Below the pieces are notes generated by a model, which did not search any database, was not told where the DNA came from, and saw only the letters and a program-made list of their open reading frames with translations. Below, piece after piece: positions 36,601 to 49,466 of a stretch of 64,000 nucleotides of DNA. A program made the position numbers and the translations under genes. Source of the DNA: Apteryx mantelli (Eukaryota; Chordata; Aves; Apterygiformes; Apterygidae); the NCBI RefSeq assembly GCF_036417845.1, contig NC_089981.1, positions 77,789,268-77,853,267 on the forward strand, written 5' to 3'. Every line of letters starts with the position of its first letter. Position 1 is the first letter of the stretch.

Positions 36601-39600
36601 GTAGAAAAAAAAAATCTTCTGTCAGAGTTATTGACAGCACAGTAAAAACTGAATTTTGCCACCAAGGTCGGACAACAGCTGCAGCTACAGCAAAGGAAGG
36701 GTAATGGAAGAAGAGCAAGTGCCAGAAGAAAGGGTCAGGCTTTCTGCTCTTGTTCTCACCAGGGCTGCAGAAGGCTTGGAAGTGCCACCCCTTCCCAGCA
36801 GCACTTACTGCAGCAGCTACTACAGCTGCCTCCTTTGGGGTGCTGGCTGCAGTGTCCGCTGCCAGCTTGCCTTCCGGGGCTCTGTGGTAGGCAAAGCAGC
36901 ATCTGGGCAAGGGCTTTTTTTCCACCTTGCAGCAGTCTGCTGCCTGGACAACTGTATGTCTCTGCTTAGAGAGGACCCTGAAACAAATGCATGATAAATC
37001 TACTGCAAAGCTGTTGCTGAACCAGGTCTCTTACCTGTGTATGTGATCAAGAGATTTGCATAACTGGTACATGTAGTTTATTATTTTTTTTTCAGGTAAT
37101 GGCTTTCTCCTTCCTAGAATTAAATTTCAAGTTGTACAAGTCCCTTTTTGCAAACAACAGAATACAACAAAAGTTCCTCTTTAGCTTCCAATAATACATT
37201 GATACTACCTTTTCCAGTTATACTATTTCTGTCATTTATAGCTAGCTTTGTAATCAAATTTCCACTCAAATTAGGACAAAATTTAAATTTCAGTATACCC
37301 CAGAATAGTTCAGCTAACACAATTGCCAATTCAATGGTCTATAAACTTCCTTAGCTTTTACTGCATGTTTTTAAGAGACTTGGGAAAGGACACTGCTTCA
37401 GACAATTAAGTTTTATTATAGTAATTTGCAGTACCTGTTTATCCAAAGTCTAATAGAACTGGAATATTTCATTTCTAAATGTCTAATTTCCTTTCTAAAC
37501 AAAGTAACTGTCCTTAAGGTTCAAGACTCATATCAATCATTTCAACTTAGCGCAATGTTTAAATGACTGTGATTCTCATTTGACTTGCAAATTACAGGTC
37601 AACCCATGTAGTTTAGCTTGCTATTGCAGCTGTGCAATAATAACAGTTATGAAATTAATCTACTTTTCAAAACCATTCAATAACTACTCAGTTTTTTTCT
37701 TTCATAGGCTCCAGAGGCCTTTTAATCTTGCTGTAATGCCTTTATATAATGCTGCAATGTCATCAACAGAGGCAGAAATGATCAAATTTTTGAAAAAAAC
37801 AAAGCAAGCAGTGATCTGCATGATGACAATAGTATGAGTAATTGGCTGGAGAAGAGGAGGGAGATTATCAGAACACTAACTCACTGAGAATTCAAGTCCT
37901 AGCAGGCAGCAGGACTTGTGTTCCTGATTACAGCGCTCCTCCAGTCAGTCACCATAATCCACTGAGCAGGATTAGATAAAAAAGCACTTGAAACAGAGTA
38001 CCATTCACATTAGGGATTGTAAATGGTGTTTTCCACAACAGGATTTTTATTTATAATAGAAAAGATAAAATTTAGATAAAATTGCTCTATTCAAACCAAC
38101 TCTGATTATTATCAGTATCTCAAAACCAGGGCTTCATAATAAAAGACATGCTTAATTGTTTTCTCTTTACAGGTCACTAGTAAAATGTGGAGTACATGCT
38201 CTTCTACTTTCAGATATATCATTAGAGAAACCTTATCTGGAAGTAATTAAGAAGCAAATCACAAGGCGGCAGCACTTGTGGCTGCAATCATTTTTGTTTA
38301 AGGCATCTTCTCCACCTCTCTCTGAGCCTTATTTTTTCATTGCTTTAAGTGACAAGACTGTTCTTGATTAAACAAAAGGCAAGACTGGTTTCTAGTTATT
38401 AAATTACTTGTGATATCACTATAAATTAATAGCAAGAGAATTATGACTTTGTGTAAAGACAAATAGCCTTGATTGAAATAACATGAATTTGTCAATGGAA
38501 TTAAGGAAAAAGCCAAAATGATCAACTTTTCTGATTAGTAACATTACAGTGAACTGTCTTTCTAATTACAAAAATGTCTCCATACACCTTGTTAAATTAG
38601 AAATTCATTCTCAGTCTATCTATGCTTTTTTTCATTGCAAAATTTTGTACAAATCATGCTTGCTTGAAATTTTTCTGACTCAAAGCTTTTTATAGTTGTT
38701 CTGCACCTATATTAAACTTTTATAAACTTTTATATAACTTTATAAACTTTATGTAAACTTTTTATAACTTTTCTATTAAAAATTTTCAAGGTTCATAATA
38801 TTTGGAAAATGACAAGTGTTAGCATTACTATATAGTGTAGGAGTATACAAGTCTACAAATTGTCTGAAATAGAAGTACTTTTATACACTCAGAAAACAGT
38901 TTTCTGACAGATCATCTATAATATACACAGTTTAGTTCTACATATTAGCAATGTATTCCTTCAAATCATAATACTGAAAATTACAAAGGAGCTCCTTCTA
39001 CTTGTGATTATTATCCAGATATCCCCAATCAATAAGTGTTACGGCTCAAAATTAACTTTAATTTTCAATTTAATTACATACTTGGAATTTTTGTCAGATA
39101 TTTATTATTTAAAATGACTGACACATGATTGATGGATTGGCTTTGCAGTAAGCCACAAAGAGCTGTTTGGGAGAGAAAAAGAAACAAACCCAGTAGTTCT
39201 GCCCCATAACAAACTGGTGTTGACACTTATGTCCACCTTGAAACTCATAAATGAATTTCTGAAAAATGCATCAATTCTAAAATGTTAAACGCTTGACACA
39301 TTCAACTGAAACATTTTAATACTCAAAAACGTCAAAATACTTAGTTTTAATTTGCTTGTTCATCTGTATATTTACTTTCATTGTAATCAGAATCTCCACA
39401 GGAATCTGTTGTTCCTTTTCTCATTTTACTCTGGTTTGACAACAACCCTCACCCCGCACGCTATCACCTCATGCAGGGTGAAAGCAACAGTATATCATGG
39501 GAAACACAGTCCAAATAAAATGCAGCCTGTAAAGAAGAACAAACTGACAATCTACAGAAGTTTAGGTACACTTAAACTAACGTTTAGATAACTCTTAACT

Positions 39601-42600
39601 GTACCATTTCATATCAGAATTTCACCAAGACTTCATTTTGAACTGATTCACCATGAAATAACTTAAAAAAAAAAAAAAAAGTTGCAGGACAAATATCTTC
39701 CTACAGAAACCTTAAATTTGATAAAAAAATCTATCTATCTTTTTATTCTAAAGTTAAAAAATAGAGCAGAACATACTGCTGAAACTATTAGACTTATTTC
39801 CATACACTGCTTAATACTGTAGGCTTTTCACATGAAAAGAATGAGAGAAATACTGAAAAATGAGCACCAAATAAAAGCAAATACTCTGGGAAGAAAAGGT
39901 CAGTTAAAGTATAAACCTAAACATTTTGATTTTTATAACTGAAATACAGTATTTTTCCTGGAAAGAGAAGATGCAGGATTGTTTTTAATGCACTAGACTA
40001 ACTCACTGTCTATGAGGGTTCCTTCCTATATTCTACTACTTACTCAGCCTTAATATCACAAGTTTATCCTGGTACAATAAAATGCCTTATTAAAAACAGC
40101 AAATATCCATGACTACTTCTGTGACAACGAGCAGAGTCAGAACAACTGTATTTTAATCTCAAATTTCTATCTACATCAGGAACAGGGTTATTTCCTTTGC
40201 TAGAGATCTGAATACACAATCTCACTAATGGAATATTTGGGAGCAAGTCTTTTACCTAAACTGTTACACTGGGTGCCAGATGTGTGTAGAGTTATTTAAA
40301 TGAGTCTCCAACTGTTAAGGCATTACAAATTCAACAAAAATATCCTCTTGTAATACTAAATTAAGTGCCTTTTCCTTTGCTATATCCAATTCATTTGGTG
40401 TCTATATAAGACTTGATTTTAAATTAGTTTTTGTTCTAAACTTTTTTGCAGTAACTCTTCCTCAAGCTTTATGGTCTCTGATCTGCTTTGACAAACAGCT
40501 CCAAAATTTTTAAATATAGGAAGTTTCAGGGAGCAATGTGATTTTATAGCAAAAATTTGATAAAAGGTACTAGATGTAAAAATTGAAAATTATTATTCTT
40601 CATTGATTTGGTAATCTTTCAAACAAATGGGAATAATATTCTTGTTGCTTTGTTACAGTCCTGACCTAACAAGCAACCTGTTTAAGTTCTGTTATTCCTT
40701 GTTATATAAAGCAAACATTGTGTTTTGTAATCAGGGTTGTTCCCTTGTTTTCATGTCAGGTTTGACTGTAGAAATAAATGGCCATTGCCCTGACTCATTA
40801 GAAACCTTCTGCATGCATCCATGCTTTAAAAAATGGGGTATATTGCACTGGAAATAAATAACGTGTAAAGCAGTACAGCAGAAATTTTTGCTGTACATTT
40901 CATAATACGTAACTGTGAACAGCCAAGTGAAAAAAATTAATTCCACTTTGTGATCTTCACAAGGAGGGTCTGTATGTTTCTTAAGCATATGCTACATACC
41001 TCTTATCAGCTCATACATATTCATGTCCATAAGTTCACATATCAGTGAAAGGGAGCCAGCTTTTTTATCGCTGAAGAAACAAATAAGGAGACTTTAAGCT
41101 AGAAATAAAATTTACACGTTGATTTATACACAGCATAGAAAAAAGTACTTAGTTTAGTTAATATTAAACCCAGGTATTTTCATTTTTAATTGTTATTTTC
41201 CTCATAGAAGTTTTTCAGCGTAAGGTCTGAAGTATCATAGGTTTAGTTTATACTATCCAAAGTGTCCATTGCAAAAGTTAACTGATTTACTCCGTGAACC
41301 TAACTGAATGCATGTTTTCTGGGTACACCATTCTGTTTAATATCAAGAAATTTCCAGTAAATTAACTGATACAATCTTACAATAAAAGATAGGAAAGCCA
41401 TTATGCCATGTATGAAAATACTTACTAGTTAAGTCACCAAAACTGTTCTGTTGCATGAAAATGAGTATCTGATTGGACTCTACATTTTGTTGACAATAGC
41501 AGTTTAAAGTATTATCACGATATGATACTACATCTGACACTATTTTCCATTTCACAGCCTGGCAGAGGCAGATGTCTTCTGCTCTTTAGCTTTACTTATG
41601 AGAGGATAATTACATTAAAGTACATCCCCTCTGCAATGTTCCATTAACCCAGAGGGCAAAAGGTTGAGGGTACAATCTGCAATCCAGTTTATAGACAGAC
41701 TGTGAAAGAGCTAGGAGAGCTGGCTGGCCATCTGGATCACGCTTAGTTAACAACACGGCAGCTGAATCTGAGAATTGCAGAAAGCTAAGCTGCTGACGCG
41801 ATTACCAGCTTTCCATATATTTGTGGGAAACGGATCTGTCAATAACAGTACAGTACCAGAGGCTTGAGCAGTGGAGTAAGACAACTTGAAAAGCAAGGAA
41901 AAAAAATATTTTAAAGCAGTCAACAAGTTGTGTTATGTATTTGAATAATGAACTACAAGTCTGTTCTTGCATAGTGATGAAGTATAACTCACAGTAATGG
42001 AGTAAACGCTGTTGTAAAACCCAATTTCTTTGTGAGACAGAACATGTCCTCCAAAGACACTTAAGTGCCTAACAAGGCAAGAAGAAACCCAACTTCACCA
42101 CTGACTGATCTCTATTCAAATTCATAGCTCAGCTGCTGCCTAATTCAGCTATCTAAGCTTCTATCATTTGCAAAGGGGTACCTGTAAGGGTAGCTACAAA
42201 ATGATGCTGCTGAATAGTTTGCCTGGAACCCTAGTTCAAACTGACAAATCAAAGCACATTCCTGGAAGTACAGAGCCTGGTCCAGCAGATAAGCTCTGAG
42301 CACGCCTAAACAAAATGCAGTCTCTAGGAGACATGAAGTTGTGAGCCGATGGATGTGTACATTTATCTGCCTTATTTCTGCTCCTTCTCCAAAACAGGCT
42401 ATTCAACAGTCTGATAGTTAAAGCATGTTTTGGATATGGGAGACATAGGTTCAAAATACCAGCAAGTATTATATATTATGATATGAAGTTTAGCTATGGT
42501 TAAAATATCCCTAGTCTGTCATTTTAATACTGATGTTGAAGTATTTTTCAGATTGCTGCAAAAGAGTCAGAACAAGTGAGAACTACATCAAATCTGTTTA

Positions 42601-45600
42601 ACAAAAAAAGGATGAAGACTTGTGAATTTGACAAACCTGCTGCTTTTTCTTTCTGTTGGAATAAAAAGCTGGTTAAATTCCCACAGGTTGTCTCTAGACT
42701 CAAAAGTTACTAGAAATAGTAGAAATAAAGGAATTAGGAGAAAGGAAATGAATACACCATACTTACAAAACAACTTCATGTAACATAAGGATATTAGGAT
42801 GTGGATTCAGCCGCCTTAGTGCTTGTATTTCTCTCAGATTATTCACTTGTTCAATACTAAAGTTGAATTAAAGACAAAAACAAGTGGAAGACTGACATGC
42901 AATCAGGGACTGACTTACACTGTTTCTTCCCTGCCATAAGACTGCCAGAACCCCCTCCATTGTAGTCTCTGCCTGAACTCTCAAATAAAGGATCAGATAA
43001 ATTGTTTTCCTGCTTAGTTTTTTTATAGAACAAATCCATAGTCTGGAGAATGGTTAGGACTCTGGCTTTATTCCTTTTTGCAGTCCAGAGTAGCTGGGCT
43101 TACCTAGACAAGGTAAGTAGCAATATATTGTTGATATGCTCCAGAGATCAGTTACCATCCCAAGTAGATAGCTGGGGAGGAATTTTGTGTCTCATAATAC
43201 AGTTGATTCTAGCTGGTTTAGCATATATACCAACTATTGCTCAGCATGATGCTGACAGTCTAGCCTTGCCAAAACATAACATTTAAAATTAAGTTTTAAT
43301 GTTAACCTTTTATGTGAAAAATAGACACTGTTCAGCTTCTCAGTTTAAATACTATGTTGCCCTTCTAGATGTTAATAAACAACAAAATTATATGCTACAG
43401 AAACTCTGGGGAGTATAAATAGTTTTGCACACTATTAGTAGATCAGAACAAGACATGCATGCCCTTTCAGTCTGACTTAAAGCTAGCCAAAACACCAAAT
43501 CTTTATTTTCCAGTTTGAAACTAAGATAAATATCTTGTACTGCTAAGTTCTATTTAAAACACTATTATCTCTTGCTAAAATATAGCATTTCACCAAAAGA
43601 ATGTCAGTCAATTTATCAAAGGGTTAAAAGCCTAAAAGACATTTTAACTATGCTACATGAAAAGAAATGAGCGCTTCTTATGCCCTACCACTGAATTGTA
43701 TACCATCTGCCCTTGATGTAGTTAAGCAGTTACTGGAAATACATTTTTGACCATAAATTGGACAAATTTGGTCAGTAGGAGATAATGTATAAATGGACCA
43801 AGAATTTTCTACCATACAGCAGAGAATTAGACGTCACATTCCTTGAAGATATTTGGGTTTGTTTTTTACTTACAGTAATTTTTTCAAACCTCCATTTTCC
43901 TTAGTTTCTGAAGCTCTGAGTTACATTATGGAATCTCACCTAAGAGCAAAAGGTCCAATTTCACTTCTTACTTACAAATGTGTTACTCCCACTGACATCA
44001 ATATGAAATTAATATATTTACCTAAAAATACAAAGTCACTAACCCAAAAGGCAGTGTTTGGTGATTAATCTTTTGGAGAATGTCCAATGTAAGTCTCCAA
44101 TTCCACATTCCCCTTCTCATCTATTTTTCTAACTGATAAAAAGTACCTATTTTGTGACTATGTAGTGTCTTGCTGATGGACGTAATCAAATATAAATGCA
44201 AGTAGAAGGCAGAACTAATACTATAAATGGACTAAGGATAAATGTGGTGTTTTTGACTCACATTAAAACTTGAAACTGAAAAAAACATCAGTGGGGGGGC
44301 ATTTAAACATTTCCTCCTGCTATTATGTACAGCAGGAAGAAAACAACATGAGCATATTCAGTGCATGTGGAAAGGAAGAAATAAACTATCTAGCCCTCAT
44401 TCCTCTCATTTCACACTTGGCCCAGTGGCCAGGCAGCATTTACTAGAGTGGGTGACACCAATTCAAATACTCACTGAAATAATCACAAAGCCAAATAGGA
44501 AGTCCCTCCATTATCTCTTTCCATACTTTATGCAAACCTTTTTAATACTCGTATATTCAGAAACCTTTATTTAGTCTTAATTTCACATTTCCCCACTGAA
44601 TTTAAATAAGATTATCAGTAACAGTATGATTAATTATGCATACCTTTCAAAATGTTGTTTCATGTGTTTACATGCATAGTATTTTCCATCCCTAATACTC
44701 AGCATCTTCAGAACATCAGAAAATGTTCCCTCTCCTATCTTACCAACTGGTCTATATTCTAAAAAACAAAAATATGGTGTTTCAGTATATTTAACATACA
44801 ATTTTTTATAAACACTGCATATCGATCCATAACTGATTTGTTAAATTCTGACTCCTGGCATATTTCTAAAAAAATAGCTTTTTGGTTAACACATCAGTTA
44901 TTTGAGAGAAAATAAAGTGAATAAGAGCAAATGGAATTTTGCTGCCCACATTATGGCAATCCATACTACTGAAGGTAAAATACAGTAATCCAATCTTGGA
45001 GAATAAACTACTACCTCTGGGCTCAGAGACATGATGCCTCTAGAGACAGCACTGAAATAACATCCTTTTTTTCTGCTGTGACACATTAGCAACTCATAAC
45101 TAAGTTTAGTCTTTGTTTCTTTCACCAAGAATACTTTCTATTTGCCTTGTACTGAATGCATACAATTATTTTGAAAAAGCAAGTGTATCTTGGTATTTTT
45201 TCCAGCGTGGTTTTTAGCACAGCAGTTAGTGATTAAAAAGAATTATTCCCATATTAAATTCAGATATGGGTTTTCAACTGGGGGAAAAAAAAACCAAAAA
45301 ACAAAAACAAAAAACCTTGGCTTTAATATTGAAGTGCATGAAATACCAGAAACAAGGATGTGAAAGTCAGTAAGTTCTAGTTTCACAGAATTTTAAGAGA
45401 TGAAGCAGATAGTCTAAGGGTTATAAAGAAAGCTTTATTTAAATTAATTCTTGAGTCTTTTCTTGACTTCTTTCAGAACTGATGTTCCTTTTCTTTCCTC
45501 CTTTATTCTATTTCAGGTTTGTGATTAACTGTTGCCTTACCAATCCCACGGACTGGATCCTTCACCCACGTTGTCCTCCCCTTTCCCTTTATTTTTAGTA

Positions 45601-48600
45601 CCTATGGATTCTATCCTTGATAATTCTTCCAGTAATTTCATCTGAGGAAAAACCAATTCTGGTTAGCTTTATGCTACTGCTGCTTTTGACAACCTCTTAT
45701 TATTCAAGAAAGAGATCCAAAAACAGTCATCTTGGGGGAGGCAGAGTAGGAAACCTCTTATTCAACCTTTTACAGGAGTCAGAATGACTGTAGGAGTCTT
45801 GGGCTACCTGGTAGCAGTAAATTCAGTGAAATGCAATTGTATGTATTAGTTACTGTGACAACACTCCCTGGCATGGATTTGGCCCATGCCACCCACCACT
45901 CTCCTAAGCACCTCCCTAGCCTGGTGTAAGGAGTCAGAACTTCCTAAGGTCATTCCTCAAGTACAGTTTGTGTCCTATTGCCTTTTTTTGGAGGATAAGA
46001 GAATTTACTAGCATAGGTGTTGGGCCGCTTCATGTCAGTTGGTCTCTGTGTCCAGGAACATTTCCAGATGTGTTTAATTTACAAGTATAAATACAGCCTC
46101 AGAGTGGAGAAAGCCTGCCTTTTCTGTAGCCAAGAGATTTTGCAGAGAGAAAAGTTACTTAGGCAGGAACAGTCTAATTATGTCTTTCAACTAGCAATCA
46201 ACTTGCTTGTCTTTATCTCTTTTCTCCTCCCCAACCTTCATATTCATTCCTTGTTACAAAAAAAGTCCTCCCTTTCCTTGTGATCAAATGCTTACCTGTT
46301 GTTTGTTTTAGTTACTAAAAATTTTTCCCATAAAAATCCCCCTTTCTCCAATATAGTAGCGACACCTCAGAGAGAACTGTCCTTTGCTCTTGTCATTTTT
46401 ATCATCTGCTGCTAAGGTTCTTTCTAATCATCATCCATCATGCTGTTCCTCTGTTGGAAACATTTCTGTCTCCCAGACTTTCTTTAAAAGCTAGCTCTCT
46501 CCAGAAATTCAAATATCCTTTTCATTTCCTATACATGCTTTCCCTTTTTTCCTTAAACTGACAAACTGGGCCATCTAAATTAGAAAAATAGGAAAAACAG
46601 AGCAATTTATAAACAATGACACTGTCTAATGCTCTCTATAAAGAGAATTTACATACAGAACTATTTTAAAAGTAGAAACAGAATTTGAAAATCATTATGG
46701 TAAATGAGGTAATACCTGTCAAAGAGACTCCAAAATAGGGAAGAGACCATGATATTCTTTAATTCTGGTGGCTGTTACTTGATAAATCTGGTCAATTAAT
46801 GGTGCAAGCAAGGTGATCCCTAACCTTTAATGATCACTAAGCAACATTACTGAGCAAGTAACATGCTTTGCTGGCAAGATCACACTTTGCACTGTTTCCT
46901 CTACACCTCCTCCACTTTAATTTTCCATTTAAATAGCTAGATATAAGCTGGAGATCATAAATTAAAAATACTTAAATCCCTCTCTTACAGAACTCTAAAG
47001 AAAAATTGGCAACAGATTTTTTTTGGTAGCAACTGATATTTTCCAATCAGTCACATACACATTGACTATGCTGTACGTTCACACAATGTCAGAGCCAGTC
47101 TCTGTGGCAAAAATACCCAAGGCAGCTACAAAAACCTAGCTATTTCCTGACCTATTCGGTTCTAATAAATGGCAATGCCATATATATTATTCTTAAATGC
47201 AAGTAATTGATTCTCTGGCATAAAAAATTAAAATTAGATTAACTGAAAACAAAATATGAATTTCTAGGGTATTTCAGCCTTATGTGTTAAAGATTCAAAG
47301 TACTTAGGCAAAAAAACACAGGTAAAGCATTATTTTATAAATTTATTTAAAGTATCAAAAATATATAAATAGAAATCAGATAGGATATGTTTATTTAATT
47401 TCTTGCTTGTATTTTCTCCTATACATTTATTTTTTTCCCCCTAAAGAGAAGTCCACATTACAGTGGAGGGCTCACAAGCATTTGATTTTATTTTATTTTT
47501 TAACTGAAGAGTTCTAGTAGCATAAGAAGAGTTAGCTCTTTATTCACTTTAAAACATTCTTACAGTACTAAGATTTTTTTCCATGTAAACACAGTGTATG
47601 GTATATTATCTTAATTTTCACAAAAGTAAGCTAGTCATACACACACACACACAAATACACATATAGCAAACACCTGAGGCTTTAACCTGGCAACAAACAC
47701 TTAAGAGATAGCTATCCTCTCCACCAGCAGAAAGAAAAACAGCAAAGACACAAATAATATCAATTGATTCAGTGAAGTGCAGAATCAGGAATGAAAATTG
47801 CATTATTTGAAACTTCTCTTTGAGGCATAAAATCAACATTTAAACTCTCAACAAAACATGACAGGCCACTGCAGATGAGACACCTTTTCTCCTAGGGAGA
47901 AAATGAGAGAATGAACATGTTAAGGTTAGTTACTGCTTACTGCAATATTGAAAGGAACTCAGATATTCTAAGAATAATAGTGTAAGAGTTTATATAGAAT
48001 AAAGAGAAATAAAATTTAAGCTTGGAGTGTATTAACAATTTAAGGCAAATTTTGAATTTGCATTCACAAGCAAAGAGTTTTTGGAGATACTTAAAAACCC
48101 ACTTCAGCACCACATAGCTTGTTCTTCAAAAGTGACTCAGTGACAAACACAAAAGTTCTACCAACTTCAAGCAAACACTGAAAGAGAAAAATTAGGTTAA
48201 AACATTTCAATTTTAAGCTATGAAGCTTACTACATCTACAAAACAAAACTAATTACCAGTCAGTTTATACCTGAACTTGTGATAATCTCAGGTGAAGAAT
48301 GACAGAAGTTTTAAAAATGCTACGAACATTTCAAGAGTGAAACTTCTGAGGAAGAAATGGAAGTGTCTTAATCGCACTCGCATATAATACTAAAGAATAA
48401 AGTCTAATCCCCAGTTAGTAGTTCTCTCATGGCACCTATAACAAGCTAGATACCTATCTTACTACCAATCCTCTCCCCTCCTTCCCCTTGTTTTCAGTAT
48501 ACACAGATGTTCAGGCTTAGAATAGCTAGAGGAAAGGCATAGAAAGGTTAGGGAAATGGAATAAAATTCCATAGAAATCGACAAGATGAGTACAAAAGAC

Positions 48601-49466
48601 ATGGCTGGTTACCTGTAAAAAGAATAAGTTGTAGCAATTCAAACTAGTCTAACACCACAAAAGTGGCCATGAGAAGGACAGAAAGGTAATCATTCAAAAG
48701 TACAGTTTAATGTGAAAGAGACTACGGGACCAAGAAAATTAAGAACAATATAAAATGAAAATTATGGTCAAGGGATGGAGCTCAAAGATTGGACCCATAT
48801 TACTTTATCTAGAGAGCACAGAAAATTCATAATTTGGAATTAAAGAACTGAATGCAAAAATATCAGAAAAAGTTCTGCAAAAATCAAAATGGGATAATGA
48901 TAAAAACCTAAAGCAGACATTTTGTTGTGAAGATGCCAATGTGTCAAGGAAGAAAAAGCCATGGCATTTACATATATCATAGATACATGTGAGAAGAGAG
49001 GAAAAACAAAAAAAATTAAGAGAGCAAACAAGAAGTTCAGGTTCACCTGGACATGTTGATGTGGCCATAGCACATAGATTGTTCATTCAATAAAATATGC
49101 CAAACATATAGACTGTGATATGAAACATGTGGAAGAGGACAGTAAGTAGTGGAAGGAAAGGCTTGCAAATCAAATGAAGAATGAGAAAACTTAGGGATTT
49201 CTGATCAAGTAGCTGGAGCAACCAGAAGACAAACAAGCTACTACTTCACGGGAACGGGAGAAAAATTTATTAGCACGCTGCCGAGGACCAGGACCGGGCA
49301 CACAGACGGAGAACAGCCCAGGGCCGCGGCCCTCCCGGCCAGGCTCGCCGTGCGCCGCCAGCCTCCTCAGGGGCGCCGGCCCCCCCGACCCCTCTCAGGA
49401 GGGACCCTCTGCCCACAGCACCCCCCGAGCAGAGCCCGCTGTCTCCCCCGCCCCCTTACTGTTCAT
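30517..49466 (-). CDS. MOK: MOK serine/threonine protein kinase (RAGE-1), complete
   Basis: MOK is a MAPK-related kinase of the RCK group (kin to ICK/CILK1 and MAK), linked to cilia. Minus-strand coding exons, 5' to 3': 49466-49460, 44758-44644, 42856-42767, 41070-41000, 37113-37035, 36527-36479, 35463-35285, 32904-32803, 32501-32328, 32098-31987 and probably 30618-30517. They sum to 1080 bases (359 residues plus stop), and every phase matches. Kinase landmarks are the glycine loop GKIGEGTF at 8-15, Lys33 in YYACK, Glu50 of helix C, HRD Asp128, DFG Asp145, the TEY activation motif at 159-161 and RAPE after it. TEY falls at the same numbers as in human MOK. The human protein is 419 residues by memory, so the C-terminal tail appears shorter here. 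The last exon is the least certain part. Confidence 0.93.
30619..31986. other. MOK last intron (if the 30517-30618 exon is real)
   Basis: AT-rich sequence with C-runs at 31019-31029 (followed by A8) and 31645-31654, and an A run near 31578. Nothing coding recognised. Confidence 0.5.
31987..32098 (-). CDS. MOK: MOK coding exon 10
   Basis: Acceptor aaaatttttag, donor AGACAG|gtaata, 112 bases, entering after two bases and leaving in phase 0. It encodes [17 protein letters not shown], then [16 protein letters not shown]. It aligns without gaps to human TEKRALGSHRKAGFPEH through QISKEGRKQ, though only moderately conserved. Confidence 0.85.
32328..32501 (-). CDS. MOK: MOK coding exon 9 (end of kinase domain)
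   Basis: Acceptor taacacag. It encodes [20 protein letters not shown], then [13 protein letters not shown] and [20 protein letters not shown], the end of the kinase C-lobe. The donor appears to be CTCTG|gcaagt, a GC rather than GT donor. It is supported because the join CTC TG|G GCA keeps frame and length against human EQRKTEKRAL. Without splicing the frame runs about 15 codons to a stop. Confidence 0.85.
32803..32904 (-). CDS. MOK: MOK coding exon 8
   Basis: Acceptor cttcttgcag, donor AAGCA|gtaagt, 102 bases. It encodes [20 protein letters not shown], then [13 protein letters not shown], the CMGC-type segment after helix F. Confidence 0.95.
32905..35284. other. MOK intron 7
   Basis: AT-rich intron. 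A purine- and GC-richer block at about 34450-34620 contains a plus-strand open frame without family resemblance. No repeat recognised. Confidence 0.75.
35285..35463 (-). CDS. MOK: MOK coding exon 7 (DFG, TEY activation loop)
   Basis: Donor ACAAG|gtacag, 179 bases. It encodes [20 protein letters not shown], then [16 protein letters not shown] and [11 protein letters not shown]. It holds the Mg-binding DFG, the dual-phosphorylation TEY motif and the APE motif. The acceptor is a tandem CAGCAG; the upstream AG gives the leading Gln that aligns with human QDVLK. Confidence 0.95.
35464..36478. other. MOK intron 6
   Basis: AT-rich, with a (TG)n/(TA)n microsatellite at 36330-36370. Nothing else seen. 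Confidence 0.8.
36330..36370. repeat. (TG)n/(TA)n microsatellite
   Basis: Two short TG runs broken by AG, then TATA-type repeats. Confidence 0.8.
36479..36527 (-). CDS. MOK: MOK coding exon 6 (catalytic loop)
   Basis: A 49-base exon between ttggtacag and ATAAAG|gtaact. It encodes [16 protein letters not shown], with the catalytic HRD aspartate and the metal-binding asparagine. Confidence 0.95.
36528..37034. other. MOK intron 5, with GC-rich block
   Basis: A short intron of about 500 bases whose middle (about 36655-36985) is much richer in GC than its flanks, with repeated CTG/CAG-type triplets. The minus frame is open from about 36925 into exon 6, probably by chance. Confidence 0.75.
37035..37113 (-). 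CDS. MOK: MOK coding exon 5
   Basis: Acceptor atttaattctag, donor CACAG|gtaaga, 79 bases. It encodes [19 protein letters not shown] and SLDHIH, helix E of the kinase C-lobe, leading directly into the HRD exon. Confidence 0.95.
37114..40999. other. MOK intron 4
   Basis: AT-rich intron with a degenerate tandem repeat at 38710-38773 and an A run near 39664. No gene seen. Confidence 0.8.
38710..38773. repeat. Degenerate tandem repeat, unit about 10-11 bp
   Basis: About six imperfect copies of a unit close to ataaactttt, in MOK intron 4. Confidence 0.75.
41000..41070 (-). CDS. MOK: MOK coding exon 4
   Basis: Acceptor tttcttcag, donor AAGAG|gtatgt, 71 bases. It encodes [19 protein letters not shown] and ELIR, the kinase hinge region (ICELMDMN). 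Confidence 0.95.
41071..44643. other. MOK introns 2 and 3 (around exon 3)
   Basis: Non-coding sequence on both sides of the 42767-42856 exon. No recognised repeats or RNA genes; a G7 run lies near 44293. Confidence 0.8.
42767..42856 (-). CDS. MOK: MOK coding exon 3 (helix C)
   Basis: Acceptor ttcaactttag, donor GTTTT|gtaagt, 90 bases. It encodes [20 protein letters not shown] and NILMLHEVV, containing the helix-C glutamate. It matches human MOK nearly exactly. Confidence 0.95.
44644..44758 (-). CDS. MOK: MOK coding exon 2 (glycine loop and ATP lysine)
   Basis: Acceptor tttgttttttag, donor GAAAG|gtatgc. It encodes [18 protein letters not shown] through [12 protein letters not shown], with the glycine-rich loop and the ATP-binding lysine. 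The 115 bases enter after one base of a codon and leave after two. Confidence 0.95.
44759..49459. other. MOK intron 1
   Basis: A 4.7-kb intron. A slightly more GC-rich, unassigned stretch lies at about 45500-46260, and a (CA)n run at 47637-47653. The 48500-49250 part is purine-rich on the plus strand. No gene recognised. Confidence 0.75.
49460..49466 (-). CDS. MOK: MOK coding exon 1 (7 coding bases)
   Basis: On the minus strand, gcggaggATGAACA is followed by the donor gtaagg. It contributes Met-Asn and the first base of Lys3. The next exon starts AA TAT AGA, so the protein begins [13 protein letters not shown], aligning without gap to human MKNYKAIGKIGEG. A sits at -3 of the ATG. The exon lies inside the CpG island and its 5' UTR extends toward about 49600. 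Confidence 0.85.

Noticed and set aside
36461-36925. 154-codon minus-strand frame joining intron 5 sequence to MOK exon 6
   Set aside because: Exon 6 has a good acceptor at 36527 and joins exon 5 exactly in phase with human-like sequence, so the upstream part is intron.
45500-46260. GC-richer unassigned stretch in MOK intron 1, considered as an old transposon or exon
   Set aside because: No terminal repeats, target-site duplication, family wording or continuous frame could be seen.
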